The notes beneath the pieces were generated by a model. The model was not told the DNA's origin, ran no database searches, and saw only the letters and a program-made list of their open reading frames with translations. A stretch of 64,000 bases of DNA from Anas platyrhynchos. Taxonomy: Eukaryota > Chordata > Aves > Anseriformes > Anatidae. The stretch is from NCBI RefSeq assembly GCF_047663525.1, contig NC_092593.1, forward strand, positions 28,856,501 to 28,920,500, given 5' to 3'. Every line of letters starts with the position of its first letter. Within the stretch, counting starts at the first letter, position 1. Below, one piece after another: positions 10,331-38,508 of this stretch. The position numbers were made by a program, and so were the translations under genes.

Positions 10331-13300
10331 GCTGGGGGTCCTTGGCACCCACCAGCATCCCCCTGCTAAGGAGGGGACCCACCGTGGGGCACCAGGCTTG
10401 GTTTGGGAAAAAACACTTTCTTCTGTGGCTGTCAGGGTTTTCAGCTCATCCCAGTCAGGACCCCAAGGGGTGAGGTGAGAACCCCCCCCCCCCAGGTGTA
10501 CTCTGCTGATGGGGGCTGAAGTCCTTAGGGGTGCCTGGTGGTGGGCGCCCTCCCACACTGCCCCCCTGGGTGATGGCATTGCTCTCAGCACTGCTGCAGG
10601 AGCTGCTGCTGCCAAAATCTTGTCACAGAGAAGTGTTAATTGCTACAGGGGAGAGACAGGTGAAACGCTGCAGGGTGTATCTGGCTCTGGCTGTAACCTG
10701 CTCCCACAGGGCACCTGCACCCCACCATGGTACGGGAGGGGACCAAAAGTTGTCATTAAATAGCAAATTAAGAGGTTATGCAGGCTAGGGGGGCTCCTTG
10801 CCTTTGGAAGGTGGACAGAAACCCAGAGAGAGGGGCATAATCTGGGCTAGAGCACCCTGTGGAAGCGCTCAGGAACAGGAAGGCTCCACCAAAGGGTCAC
10901 CAGCACAAACACAGCCTGCACCACTGATCTGTGCACAAAGGACTTCCAAAAGGCACTGTTTGCGCTCCTGCTTACACATCTGGGGCGTGCGTCTCCCCCC
11001 GTGCAGCCTTTCCAGAGGAGCTCCTGCATGTGCTGGAGGTCACTGCCCAGGATCCTCTGCCCATGTTCAGGGCCATCCTCTTCCTCCTGCCCCACCACGT
11101 GGAGACCCACTCTGGGACCATGGCCTTCCCCTCAGCATCACCTCATCTGTCCTCCTCCAGCACCACCCAGCCCCTTCCCTCTTCCCAAGCACAGCTGCAG
11201 CCCATCACACCCTGGCCCCTGCCAGGGGACACGGGGGGGGGGGGCCCTGCCCAAAGTCCCAAATGCATCCCCTCTGCTGCCTGACCCAGCCGTGGGCTTA
11301 GATCTGCATCCAACTTCAGAAGCATTTTAACCCCTTTCCTTTTCTAGGTCTGCAGTCCTAAAGCAGGGATAGTGGCCAGGGGGGTCCCCAGGGCATCGAG
11401 TGGCTGTTTCCTTGGAAAACTTCAGGCTAATTTTTCAGGAATCCAGCTGATGGCTGAGCAGCAGCTTGCAAGCTGACCCAAGGCGTGTTGCAATCATTGA
11501 GCCTAAGAGTATGCTGTCACGTCCCAAAACTACAGACACGTGCCAGTGAAGGACATCCAGTTTCTCTTTGCTCCCTTCTCCAGATGAGGCTAGGGAGCTG
11601 TGCCCCACAGCCAGTGAGAGCACAGCAAGCAAATCACAAATTCTTGGTCCCATTCCAGAGCAAAATAGGGTGCGAAAAATGAATGTAATTGGGATTTTTT
11701 TCTTCTTCTGAGAAAAGAATCAGGCTGCTCCATTTTTTTTCCCTGCTATTACTTCCTTCATGCAACCTTTTCTTCCCATTAATCAAGCCCACTAACAAAT
11801 GTAAAATACCCTTTCCAAAAAAGATATGAAAGCAGACTCACATGAATTCCCCCTAGGAAAAGCTAGCAGCACCCCCACTGGTGCTCTTATAGCCAAAGGG
11901 TTCATTTGGAAAGTGGGGAACAGCTGAGTACCCACTCCATGTGCCTCAGCTGGGGCTGCTTTGCCTGTTTGCACAGTCCTGGGAGAGGCCAGAATTGGCT
12001 GAAATTGCCCCTCCTGCAACCACATGAAGCACGCTGACACCCAGCTGGCTGTGGCACCTTCCCCTGGCTCCTGGGGACATAAACGCCCAAAGAATGTGCT
12101 AAGGGTTTGGGTGGTGGTGTCTGCTGGGAGAGGTTTTCCTCTGCTCTGGTCACCACGGGGTGGTCGCAGGCTGCATCTTCCCCGGGTGACTGTAAGACCC
12201 CAGCCCCTGGAGATGCAGGGCTGCAGGAGCCAGCGTGCCCAGGGGCCAGCTGTGCCCATGCCGACGTCCCACCTCTATGCTCAGCTGTGGTCCCAGCCGA
12301 GCACGGTGCCAACCACAAACCCCGACGAAAAGCGTGTGGTCTGTGGTGTTTCCACACGTGGTGATTTAGCTTCCCACAGAGGATCTCTGCAGGAGGAGAA
12401 GCCCTGGGAGCAGGGTGGCAGCGGTGGCTCCAGCAGTGACAGAGCCCTTGGAGGGCGAAGCCACCCTGCCAGCATCTCCCGGCAGGCACAAAGCCATGCG
12501 GTGACACCAGGAAGGATCTCACACTCCTTCACCTGCTGTGCGGAGAGGGTCAGGGAAGAGCCAGCCCCTGCCGTGTGGCACCTCCTGAGCACCCCTTACA
12601 GCTTCTCCTTGCTGTACAGGACGGGACAGCCCGAGCACAGTGCTCCCCCTCCGCCCGAGCCAACACCTCCCCTGACCCGAGGCGAACTCCTCCACGTGCC
12701 GATTGCCAGCTGGGCTTTGCTCCTTGCAGCATGGGCTGGAGCCAGCCTGGGGGACCCTGCCCTCCCTTCCTGCACAGGGATTGGGACCTCCCCTTCCAGC
12801 AGGGACGGTGGCACCCAGCACGCACAGCAACCTTTGGGCACACAGCTCTGAGAATCCTTCCCCCTTTCCCCGAATTCTCCGAGGTCCTCAGCTGCCCACG
12901 CCTGTTGGCGAGCATCCCCACCGCGGGCTTTCCAGGCCATCCCGTGGGGCTGGGGGCTGGCAGCGGGGGGATTCCAGCACGGGGTGCGAGTGCCCCCCAT
13001 CTCCACGCTGTGCAGACCCCTGGTGTGCCGGCACGGCACGGCCCTGTCAGCAAAGCCACGGCCCCGCGTCCGAGCTGGCTTGGGGCGGGTTAACTTTTTC
13101 CCTGTTACCTCACGCTGGCCTCTGGTCCTATGGAAAAACAAACCATCTGGTAATCATATTTCTCTCATAGCTGTCTGAGCCTGCGGGAAAGCTTGGCTGG
13201 GTTTCTTCAGAGAGAAGAGCAAGAGGGGAGGCGCTGGATGCGGCGTGGGAGCTGGAGGAGAGGGGATCGCGCCTCTGGCCCCCTCAGCCACCCACGTGCC

Positions 13301-15200
13301 CCGGGCACAGCCGCACGCGGTCCCCGCAGGGGCCATCCCAGGGACTGCTGTCCCTCCAGGGCACTTCCACAGGGCTGGATCCATCTTCTGAGGCACAGAG
13401 CTGCCGAGCCTGTCCTCACCGAGGCTGTGTGAGCCCCCTGCCTCATGTCTCACCTCTCCCAGGGAGCCAGCAGCTCACCCCTGCCTTCCTTGCTGCCTGC
13501 TTTTGAGTGCCCCAAGCACGGCTTCATTTTCCCTCTGCGTGGGCAGCCAGCCCTGAGAGGCACGGAGCTCTCCCTTGCTTGCACACCCAGACCCCCCCTG
13601 TGATCTCCCTGGGCTGGGTTCGCATTGCAGCACCCCTTGGAGCCAGCCTGACCCGTGCCGTGCTGCCGCAGGGATCCTTGTCTGACTCCTGTGTCCCTGC
13701 ATGCCCATTCCCAGGCTGTTCCTGGGAATTCCTGGGGTGTTTATTCACCCCAGCCCACTGGGTGGCTGGGCCCTTTGGGAGCAAGCCTTGCTTGCAGCAG
13801 GGTTTGCAGCTGAGCTCTCCTTGCCGCGGAGCAGCATCCAGCCTGCAGCCTTTTCCTAGAAGTGCGAAACAAGGCAGTACCCTTCCTGGCAGGGCCAGCG
13901 AGGTGCCAAACATCGTCCTTGGCTCTCGTGCAGACAACGAAGAGCGAATGTACAACCTCCAACCATTTTGCTGTCCTCGCTCCTGCTTCCCCTGCTCCCT
14001 GTTCAGCCGTGGCTGCAGCGATGCCGAGCGGGAGGCAAGGAGGCAGCAGCCTCTGGGGGAGGCTGAGCAGCTCCAGCCCAGAGCGGAGGGGGTTACGGAG
14101 CAGACAGCAGACCAGAGGCCACCAGCACACTGCAGCCAGGGAAATCCCAGCGGGTCATAAAGATAAGCATCTTCACTGCCTTTTTTTTAATTATTATTTT
14201 TAAGAGGGACAGCAAAAGTTAAGCAGGCTGTTTCCAATCCCCAAACACTCACCCTGCTGTCAGCCTGCTCTGGAGGCAGCAAGCCCTCAGCACGGGGCTG
14301 GGGGTGCCTCTGGGGGCCTCGTGCTTCAGCTGCTGCCCTCCTGCTGGGCTACCACCCTCCCACAGGAGCCCCAAAACCTGGCTCAAAGCAGGAAGCACGG
14401 AGATGCCCCGGGCACAGCAAGCAGCGTGCATCACCAGCCCCTGGCGAGTGCTGGCTTTCCCGTCTCACCTCATCCAAAATAAAGAGGGCTGTGGAGGAGA
14501 GCAGGTGCAGAGTGATGTTTTTCTAGGCAAATGCCCACCTTGGGCCAGATAAATGTGTTTTTAAGGATGGCACCAGCTGACTCCTTACCACAGAAGTTCC
14601 CTGCAAGTTTTCTGCGAGCTGGCATGGGTGGTTTTTCTCCCAGGGTGGCCATGGGCCGGGAGCTCTGCCACAGCCGGATCGCCCATTTTGGGCTGGGGGG
14701 CTGGGGAGGTGGCATGGTGCTGTGCTGGTGGTGGGCAGCCCGGGCAGGGGGATGCTGTGGGGTTCAGATGCCAGGAGGGTTGGGAACGGGCACCCCATGG
14801 TGCTGGCTGGCAGCAGTCTCTGGGGCTGGTGGGATGTGCTGTGGGGCTGGACCCCAGCAAAAGGGGTGAATGCTTCCCACCCACAAGCGCAAGAAAAGGT
14901 CAAAATAGGCATTTTGTCCTCATTTCCCCATCCCCAGTGCTGACTCTGCTGGCCACGTTTCAGGGACCTGCTGGGGCCGAGACCCTGAGTGCATTAGGGC
15001 AATGTATGGGGGACCCGGCCAGCAGCCCCATGGGCAGTGTCCTCTTCCCAAAGGGGCACGGTTGGCCCCTGGGGCCAGCAGCCAGCACGGCAGGGAGCGG
15101 CAGCGCTCTGGCACGGCCCCTCCATGGAGAAATGGAATGCCCTGGAGCAGAGGCATGCCCCAAAATAGCGCTGGGGCTGCTCCAAGGTCCGGGGCTGGCG
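10331..15200. other. Intergenic region upstream of COL6A1
   Basis: No protein-coding gene is recognisable on either strand. Open frames here lack familiar domains and plausible splice structure. A G12 homopolymer-like run lies near 11230-11242. A TF-motif-rich segment at 13085-13175 is listed separately. Confidence 0.7.
13085..13175. promoter_or_regulatory. Candidate COL6A1 upstream enhancer segment
   Basis: An AT-richer island in GC-rich flanks, packed with motifs: GTTAAC, a GGAAAA NFAT-like core, AAACCA (RUNX-like), the E-box CATCTG and TAATCATA (homeobox-like). Calling it an enhancer is inference from motif density only. Confidence 0.3.
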
Positions 15201-15229
15201 CGTGGCGCGGGGCGGCGGGTTTGAGAGCT

Positions 15230-15560
15230 GCCATTGTGCGGGGCCGGATGGGCAGCACGCACCCGTCCGAATCGCCCGTCCCCGGGCACTGACTCACATT
15301 TGCTATAAACACATCTCCCGGCGGGTAATGAATCCCGGCCTTTGCTGCTTTTTGGGAGGGCTCTGGATTTTCTTCGCGGCACTCCCCCCCCCTTCTCCTC
15401 ATCCCACTCCCCTTCCCCTCCTGGCAGCCCGGCTCCTGCGCGTGATTGTTTCCTGATGCCGAGCGCAGCCAGGGCGCTGAGCTGCTTTTTCCAGCAGACT
15501 GAGGCTGACTGGCGGGCTGCGTGGGATGACTTTCCACCTTAACCCTTCCGGGGGCCGCGG
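15230..15560. promoter_or_regulatory. Candidate upstream regulatory element, CpG-rich
   Basis: A CpG-rich segment about 5 kb upstream of COL6A1. It has CCATTGT (SOX-like), TGACTCA (AP-1, near 15291), TAAACA (forkhead-like) and a TAATGAATCCC paired homeobox-type site within about 120 bases. The function is inference. Confidence 0.35.
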
Positions 15561-15639
15561 GTCCTCCCGCAGCACCCCGCCGCCCCCACGGCATCCCCCT
15601 GCCAAAATGCCGCGGCCGTGCCAGGCGGCCGGGAGGGAC

Positions 15640-15748
15640 CCGCTCGCTGTGGTCTGACAGCAAGAGCTTTTATTGCGTTTACACAGAAAAGCCACGAAAT
15701 GCATTGTAAAGCAGCAGGAGCCCGAAGGGTGGAGAAGGAAGGCTGGTC
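15640..15748 (-). ncRNA. Possible terminal exon of a noncoding transcript
   Basis: On the minus strand a good acceptor (pyrimidine-rich, CTTCTGCAG, AG at 15750-15749 or close) is followed about 70 bases later by AATAAA (revcomp near 15668-15675). That is the layout of a last exon. No coding content is recognised. It could be chance or an alternative end of a PCBP3 read-through transcript. Confidence 0.2.
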
Positions 15749-17388
15749 TGCAGAAGCAGGTACCGCTGGGGTGCCGTGGGCGCAGGCTGTGAGCTGCTGT
15801 GTCCGGTCATGCAGGGAAGGTGCTCCTCCCGTGGGTCTCTGGGTCTGGAGAGCTGGGGGTCAACCAAGGGAGACGGTCAGAGCTCAGCTAAGGTCCCAAG
15901 CTGCCATCTCCTCCTCCCAGACCCTCCCCAGCCACACTACACGGACACACAGCTCCACACAACGCCCTGAGCAGCTCCAGCTCCCTGCCAAAACACCCGC
16001 ACCCCTAGGGCTGTGCTCGGCACCACGGGGCTGCAGCACCAACACGCACCTCTCCCCACTGCCACAAATCCCCGCTCCCCGGCCACGCGCCGTGCAGAGC
16101 ATCTCCCCTCTCTCCACGGCCCAAGAGGCAGCAATCGCATCTTTCACATCGTTTGATGCTCGTTGCTGGCGTTGCCAAACGGTGAGCTCGAGCAGGGGCA
16201 CAGGGGAATCGGTTCTGTGCTCAGTGTCGCGCACCCCACCGCAAGGAGCCACATTTAAAGGTGCCCTGTGCTGTCCTGTGTGTCTTGAAATCACGGCATT
16301 TCAGACTGAAATATAAAGCTATTTCAGACAGAAGTAGCAGCATTTGCATGCAACCTCCTGCTGCAGCAGCCCTGGGTTGTGTCAGGGCACTGCCAGCTCG
16401 GGGCAGCCTCCAAGAGCACAGCAGCATCTGGCTGCGAGCTCTTCCACGAAGGACTCCCCTCACCGCACACGCCAAAAAAAACCAACAGCCCACTGAATGA
16501 AAAATTTTGGGTGAGCACCTTGTGAAAGCTGCCCTGCTCCCCTTCGCCCTGGAAATCCTGTTGGATTTCCATCTCACTTTGACCCTCAGCAGTTGGCGCA
16601 GCCCTGGATTTGGGCACTGCGGCAAGGGATGGCTGCTCCAGCCCTCCAGCAAACTCCTTCGGGGCACGATGTCTGCACTCTCCTGGAGCATCCTGCACCC
16701 CAGGTCTCATCTGGAGGGCCCAAACCCACAGGGGCTTCAGAGCTGAGCGGCACGAATCCCTGCCCCCACAGCTAGCTGGCTTGTTGGTGCAGACACAAAT
16801 GCTCTCAGACACAGGCTGTCCTCCAGGAACAAACAACGCCGCTGAGACGCTGCCTGCCGGGAGACGCAGCACAGCGCGCGGGGAGGGTTTCAAGTGCTCC
16901 AGCCCTCATATGCAGCCCGGCTTTCCCTTTCGGGATCAAAGCAGCTCCTTATAGAAACAGCATGTGGGTTTTAAATCAGCAACAGCCCGAGGTTCAGCAT
17001 GGGGCTCAGCTCTTGGCGCAGCCATGGAGCCCGCACCAGGCCCGTCCCGCTTCACCCAGCTGGGTCCACTCGCCGCGCGGGGAGCCGACGCCAGGGCTTT
17101 TTCTGGGAAGAGACATCCCTGTGGCTGTGCTGCGTAAACACTGGTGTGGGAATCCTGAGCCGTCCGGGTTTCGCACTTGGCTAGGTTTAGTCTGCGGGAT
17201 GCTTTCGGAGTGATTCGGTGCCGCTTGTTCCTCTGCGCGGGGCTGAGGTGGGGGGGAGGGCGCACATCTGGATCTGGAGGAGTTGCACATCTGGTACATT
17301 CAGTACTTCCTAAAAGTCACTGCCACGTTACCCTGCAGATGGAGGCCTCAGGCTTGATGCATAGCACAGTGAATTAAGATCCACAGCT

Positions 17389-17464
17389 GCTTTTTTTTTT
17401 CTTTCTTTCTTGCTTTTTTTTTTTTCTTTCCTTTCTTTTTTTTTTTTTTTTCTTTTTTCTTTTT
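17389..17464. repeat. Long polypyrimidine (T/C) tract
   Basis: About 75 bases that are almost entirely T with scattered C on the plus strand and only one interrupting G. The complement is all purine, so it could form triplex or slipped structures. Confidence 0.9.
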
Positions 17465-18035
17465 GAAGTGGAAGCACAAATAACCCTCTCAGCAGAGCTC
17501 TGCTGTTGAACAAGGGAGCAGGGGAATTGCACCCAGACCCTGACCTTCCTTGCAAATCCTTCCACCCCAAGCTCTGCACGGGCGCCAGCTGCCACTGGAG
17601 AGGTCTGGGGCCACCGGGGACTTTCCCTGGAAAACATCCTCCTGTTGCGAAACGCCAGCCCAGCACGATCAAATGTGCTGGGTCAGGCCAGCTGCAGCCT
17701 GAGCCTGGGCTGTGCTGGGACCCTCCTCCCCGGCTGCAAGCAGCATAACCAGAGCGTGTGGTGGGACCGAGGGCAGGGGTGCAGGGGGCTGGTAGCCAGC
17801 CTGGCCGTGCACGAGTGCCCAAATGGGCCAGGGTGTCTCCGAGAAGGTCTTGATGCTGGTGGGACAACCCAACCCCACCATTTCTTCCTGATTTGTAACC
17901 TGAATCTACCCTTTTTAGTCCAAAACCATTACCCCTTGAAACACCCAAACATTGCCCGCGCCTCGGGTTTTGGGGTACCCCCTCCTCGCCGGTTTAGGGT
18001 ACCCCAAAACTCCCCGAGCACAGCCCATCGAATGC

Positions 18036-18080
18036 ATGGACGGACGGACGGACGGATGGAGGGATGGACAGACGGACGGG
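18036..18080. repeat. (GGAC/GGAT)n tetranucleotide repeat
   Basis: A degenerate GGAC, GGAT and AGAC array of about 11 units. Two similar arrays lie at 22161 and 58933. Confidence 0.9.
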
Positions 18081-18351
18081 GCCAGCACAGGGCGGGACAA
18101 GGCGCTGGGTTTGGAGGGAGTTTGGGGACGGGAGGGGGTTGCGAAGGACGATGGGGACATCTAGTGACTGCGGAGGGAGCGACAGGGGGCCGGGGGCTCG
18201 CCCTGCCCCGGGGGACCCTGCCTCTGCGGCCCCGAGCGGGGAATTAGCCTTCCTGATGGGCCGTGAGCCTGAAATTAGCATAATTAAAAGTGACTAGCAT
18301 GAGAACATTACATATTTAAAACAAACAGACAAAAAAAGCCAAAACAGCAGC

Positions 18352-18380
18352 AAACAAAAACAAAAACAAAAACAAAAACC
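18352..18380. repeat. (AAAAAC)n microsatellite
   Basis: Four to five units of AAAAAC in an AT-rich stretch. Confidence 0.9.
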
Positions 18381-20327
18381 ACCCTGAATTACAACTAAAT
18401 GAGAGCATTTAAATTTAAAGTCTCTCCGGTGAAAGTCACTTTCCCATAGGGGAAACAACCTATTTTTTTTCAACACCACTTATGTAGCTCTTTTGCTAAA
18501 AAGCCTTTTTTTTTCTTTTTTTTTCTTTTTTTTCTAAACACAGCCTAGGAAAAAATGCACGTAGCGATAATCCCAGCACTCGGGATCATGCCCTGGGGCA
18601 GATATGAGGGGGAGTGGAAACCTTCAGCGGAAGCCCAGGGGCAAAGAGTGGTCCTCAGCCCCACCACACCCTACAAACAGGGGCAGACTGAGGCTTTGCA
18701 CCAACTAATTCTTGCCAAAACCCCATTTTCCCACAGAATAACCCATTCCCAAAGAGTTTGAGTAATACTCAGTCAGTGACGTCCAAAAATGTTGAATCAC
18801 TCCGGATAAAATTCATTGCTTTGATAGAGAAAAGCAACGTATGTTGCTCTTCTGTTGATTAACTGTGACATCCGTGTTGTCTTGACTACTCTCCACAGTG
18901 TTAAAGATGTGCTTGTATTTCTCCCAGGGACATGGCTGTGGATGCATTGCTGGAGCATTTTTAGCTCACATTAAATGCAAAAAAACAAGACATACCACGA
19001 GTAAAAGCAAAACATTGCGGCTTCTTCCAAAGAAAGCTGCCAATCTTCATGCCATCTCCTTCTGAGTTGCACCAGGGAAGTCAAAGCCGAATTTGGCACG
19101 TTCCTTGTGATTTTGTTGCTATCGTTGCTGTCATTAGCATGTTCCCAGCAGGTACTGCAGTGGTTGCTTAATCAGCTCTCCCTCCAGGCCTCGTTCAGTC
19201 CCAGACGGTGATGGATAAGTTGGTAGATTCCCACATACCACTGGATTTTTGGTTTGATTTTTTTTTTTCTGCTGTGGTGGTGTTTTTTTGTTTTGTTTTG
19301 TTTTGTTTTCTTTGCACACTAACCTCAGAAGGGCTCAGCCCCCTTCCCACTTTTTCTCTCTTGCCTGCATGTGCAGGGGGCAGTGGATGGGGCTGTGCCC
19401 CTCTCCGGCATGGACAGCTCCCTGGCAGACAAGCTTTGCAGAGCCCCAGCCTGGGTTTATCACTTTCTGCATGCCCGGCTTGAGAACACCCCCCTTGGCT
19501 TCGTTTGCAGGACGGCTGGCATTTCCCAGCTGGAGTTGCTCAGGTGGCTTTTTCCATTGTGAGTGCTCTCTCGATGGCTAAAACAAAAAAGCAGCCTGTA
19601 GCAGAGCAAAGAGCAGACTTTTGGCGGATCAGGGCTTCTGACAGGGAAGGTCTGGGCAGGGGGAAGCATCCCTCTCCAAGGACATCTCCTTCTGCCTCTA
19701 CCCCCAGACCACTGCTGGGACTGGGACACGCACCCGCCACGACCACCCCTGCACTGGGGGAAGCTCTGCAGGAGGGACAGAGGGAAAGGGCATCCAGTCC
19801 TGGGGCTCGCTGGGAAAGGCAATGTATTTCCCATGTTTTAGGGTGCAGAAATGGTTGCAGTGGTTGGAGTACAGGGAAAATGTGTGCCAGACATTTTGTA
19901 CGGAATAGGTTAGCAGAGGGAAAATATATTTGTTTCCTCTCTTGAGAGGCAGGAGGGAGATGCAAAGCCTGGAAGCAGAAGGCAGGGGAAGGGCTTGGGG
20001 CACAGACATGGCAGATCTGTCCAGACAAGGGGGTTGTGAGAGCTATTTGTTGTCCTACCATAGGTTGTATACTAATATTTGGGAAAAACACACCTTGTGT
20101 AAGCCAAGTACACTCCCTGGTAAAAAAAGAAAGCCTAGAATAAATTAGGAAGTGCATTGTCGCCAACTGGTACCTTTCCCAAAATAAAATTATCATAAAG
20201 GAAAGGTTTGGCACACACACCCCACCTTCCCTCCGAGCTGCTAGGACGGAGCAGGGTGTGGAGGAGGCAGTGGGGTGGCCCAGAAGAAGAACAGTCGGAG
20301 CCCGGTGGTAGCAGAGCTGCACAGACG

Positions 20328-20333
20328 TTTATT
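20328..20333 (-). terminator. PCBP3: PCBP3 poly(A) signal AATAAA
   Basis: AATAAA on the minus strand, about 0.9 kb downstream of the PCBP3 stop, followed by a GT-rich context. It is the first hexamer of this kind I see after the stop codon. Confidence 0.75.
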
Positions 20334-20500
20334 GAACACAAACACTGAGGAACACGGCCGGCTCGCAGAGCTTCCTGAGCTATTGTCCAAAGGTCGCTCG
20401 TGGGGATTGTCAGAGTGCTCTCATGGGCCCCCGGGGGTGTGAATCCCATACAGCTGAATTCTTCCCGCTTCCAGGTGCTCGTTAGTTAAAAAAGGGGGGG

Positions 20501-20514
20501 TTGTGTGTGTGTAA

Positions 20515-20546
<32 letters not shown>
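20501..20546. repeat. (GT)n(GA)n compound microsatellite in the PCBP3 3' UTR
   Basis: GT repeats pass directly into GA repeats. In PCBP3 mRNA this reads UC-rich then CA-rich. Confidence 0.9.
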
Positions 20547-21063
20547 TTCCCTTCCTTGAGTATTAAAAATGGCTTGTCTGGACCCTGCCATGTTGCAAAG
20601 AGACGTCTGTGCGTGAACCCATGCATGCACGTAGGCTTGGCTCCTGCACGTTCTGCTTCCAAAATAACACAGGGGTACAAAACTACGCCTTATCCTCAGG
20701 GCAGGGGGGAGAGGGGGCAGAGGGGAGCCAGGAGGGGCGAAGCGAGCAGAGTGGGAGCACCGGGAGGGGGGGGAGGACTGCGGGGAGGAAAGTGAGCACA
20801 GCTCTGGGTGGTGTCACCATGCCATAGGTTAGAGCGAGAGCCGCCGGGCTCAACGCAAACCCTTAGGTAGCTACGCTAGGCTGACACTAGAGACCCGTCC
20901 TCATCGTCTCGAGTCTCACAAGTGGAAACCCCCCTCCCCCCCATCCCCAAAAGCAGAAGAAGTAATAACACCGTACGCTGAAAACAAGGACCATAACCAA
21001 AGAGTTCGGGAGCGGTCTCAGGAGCACAGTAAGGAGGTCATAAAGAAACGTTGCAGTGGGTGC

Positions 21064-21096
21064 ATATGTGTGTGTATTTATATATATATATATATC
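21064..21096. repeat. (GT)n(AT)n microsatellite in the PCBP3 3' UTR
   Basis: A short GT run passes into about nine AT units. It is AU-rich in either orientation of the transcript. Confidence 0.85.
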
Positions 21097-21225
21097 TGTT
21101 AGTAAAGAAAAGAGTATCTGTGGAGGTAAGGGGAAGACGGTAAATGTACAGGTTGTACAGGCTGGGTGGAGTGCCCTTGGCTGGAGAGGGTCGGGTGGTG
21201 CGGAGTGGAGGATGGTGGGTGGAAA

Positions 21226-38505
<17,280 letters not shown>

Positions 38506-38508
38506 TTC

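Larger units (their letters stand above)
15749..20300. other. Intergenic region between COL6A1 and the PCBP3 3' end
   Basis: No gene is recognised. It contains the long polypyrimidine tract, GGAC/GGAT and AAAAAC microsatellites, and an AT-rich stretch at about 18290-19330. Confidence 0.7.
20310..21225 (-). other. PCBP3: PCBP3 3' UTR
   Basis: Extends from the stop codon (21228-21226) to a canonical poly(A) signal. As RNA it contains a C-rich polypyrimidine segment (complement of about 20700-20785), a CA/TC dinucleotide run, an AU run (21075-21095) and a G-rich segment (complement of about 20931-20945). The end is placed 10-25 bases past AATAAA, so it is approximate. Confidence 0.75.

Noticed and set aside
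12024..13170. Overlapping frames up to 275 codons upstream of COL6A1
   Set aside because: No recognisable domain, low-complexity Pro/Ser/Ala products, and several overlapping frames open on both strands.
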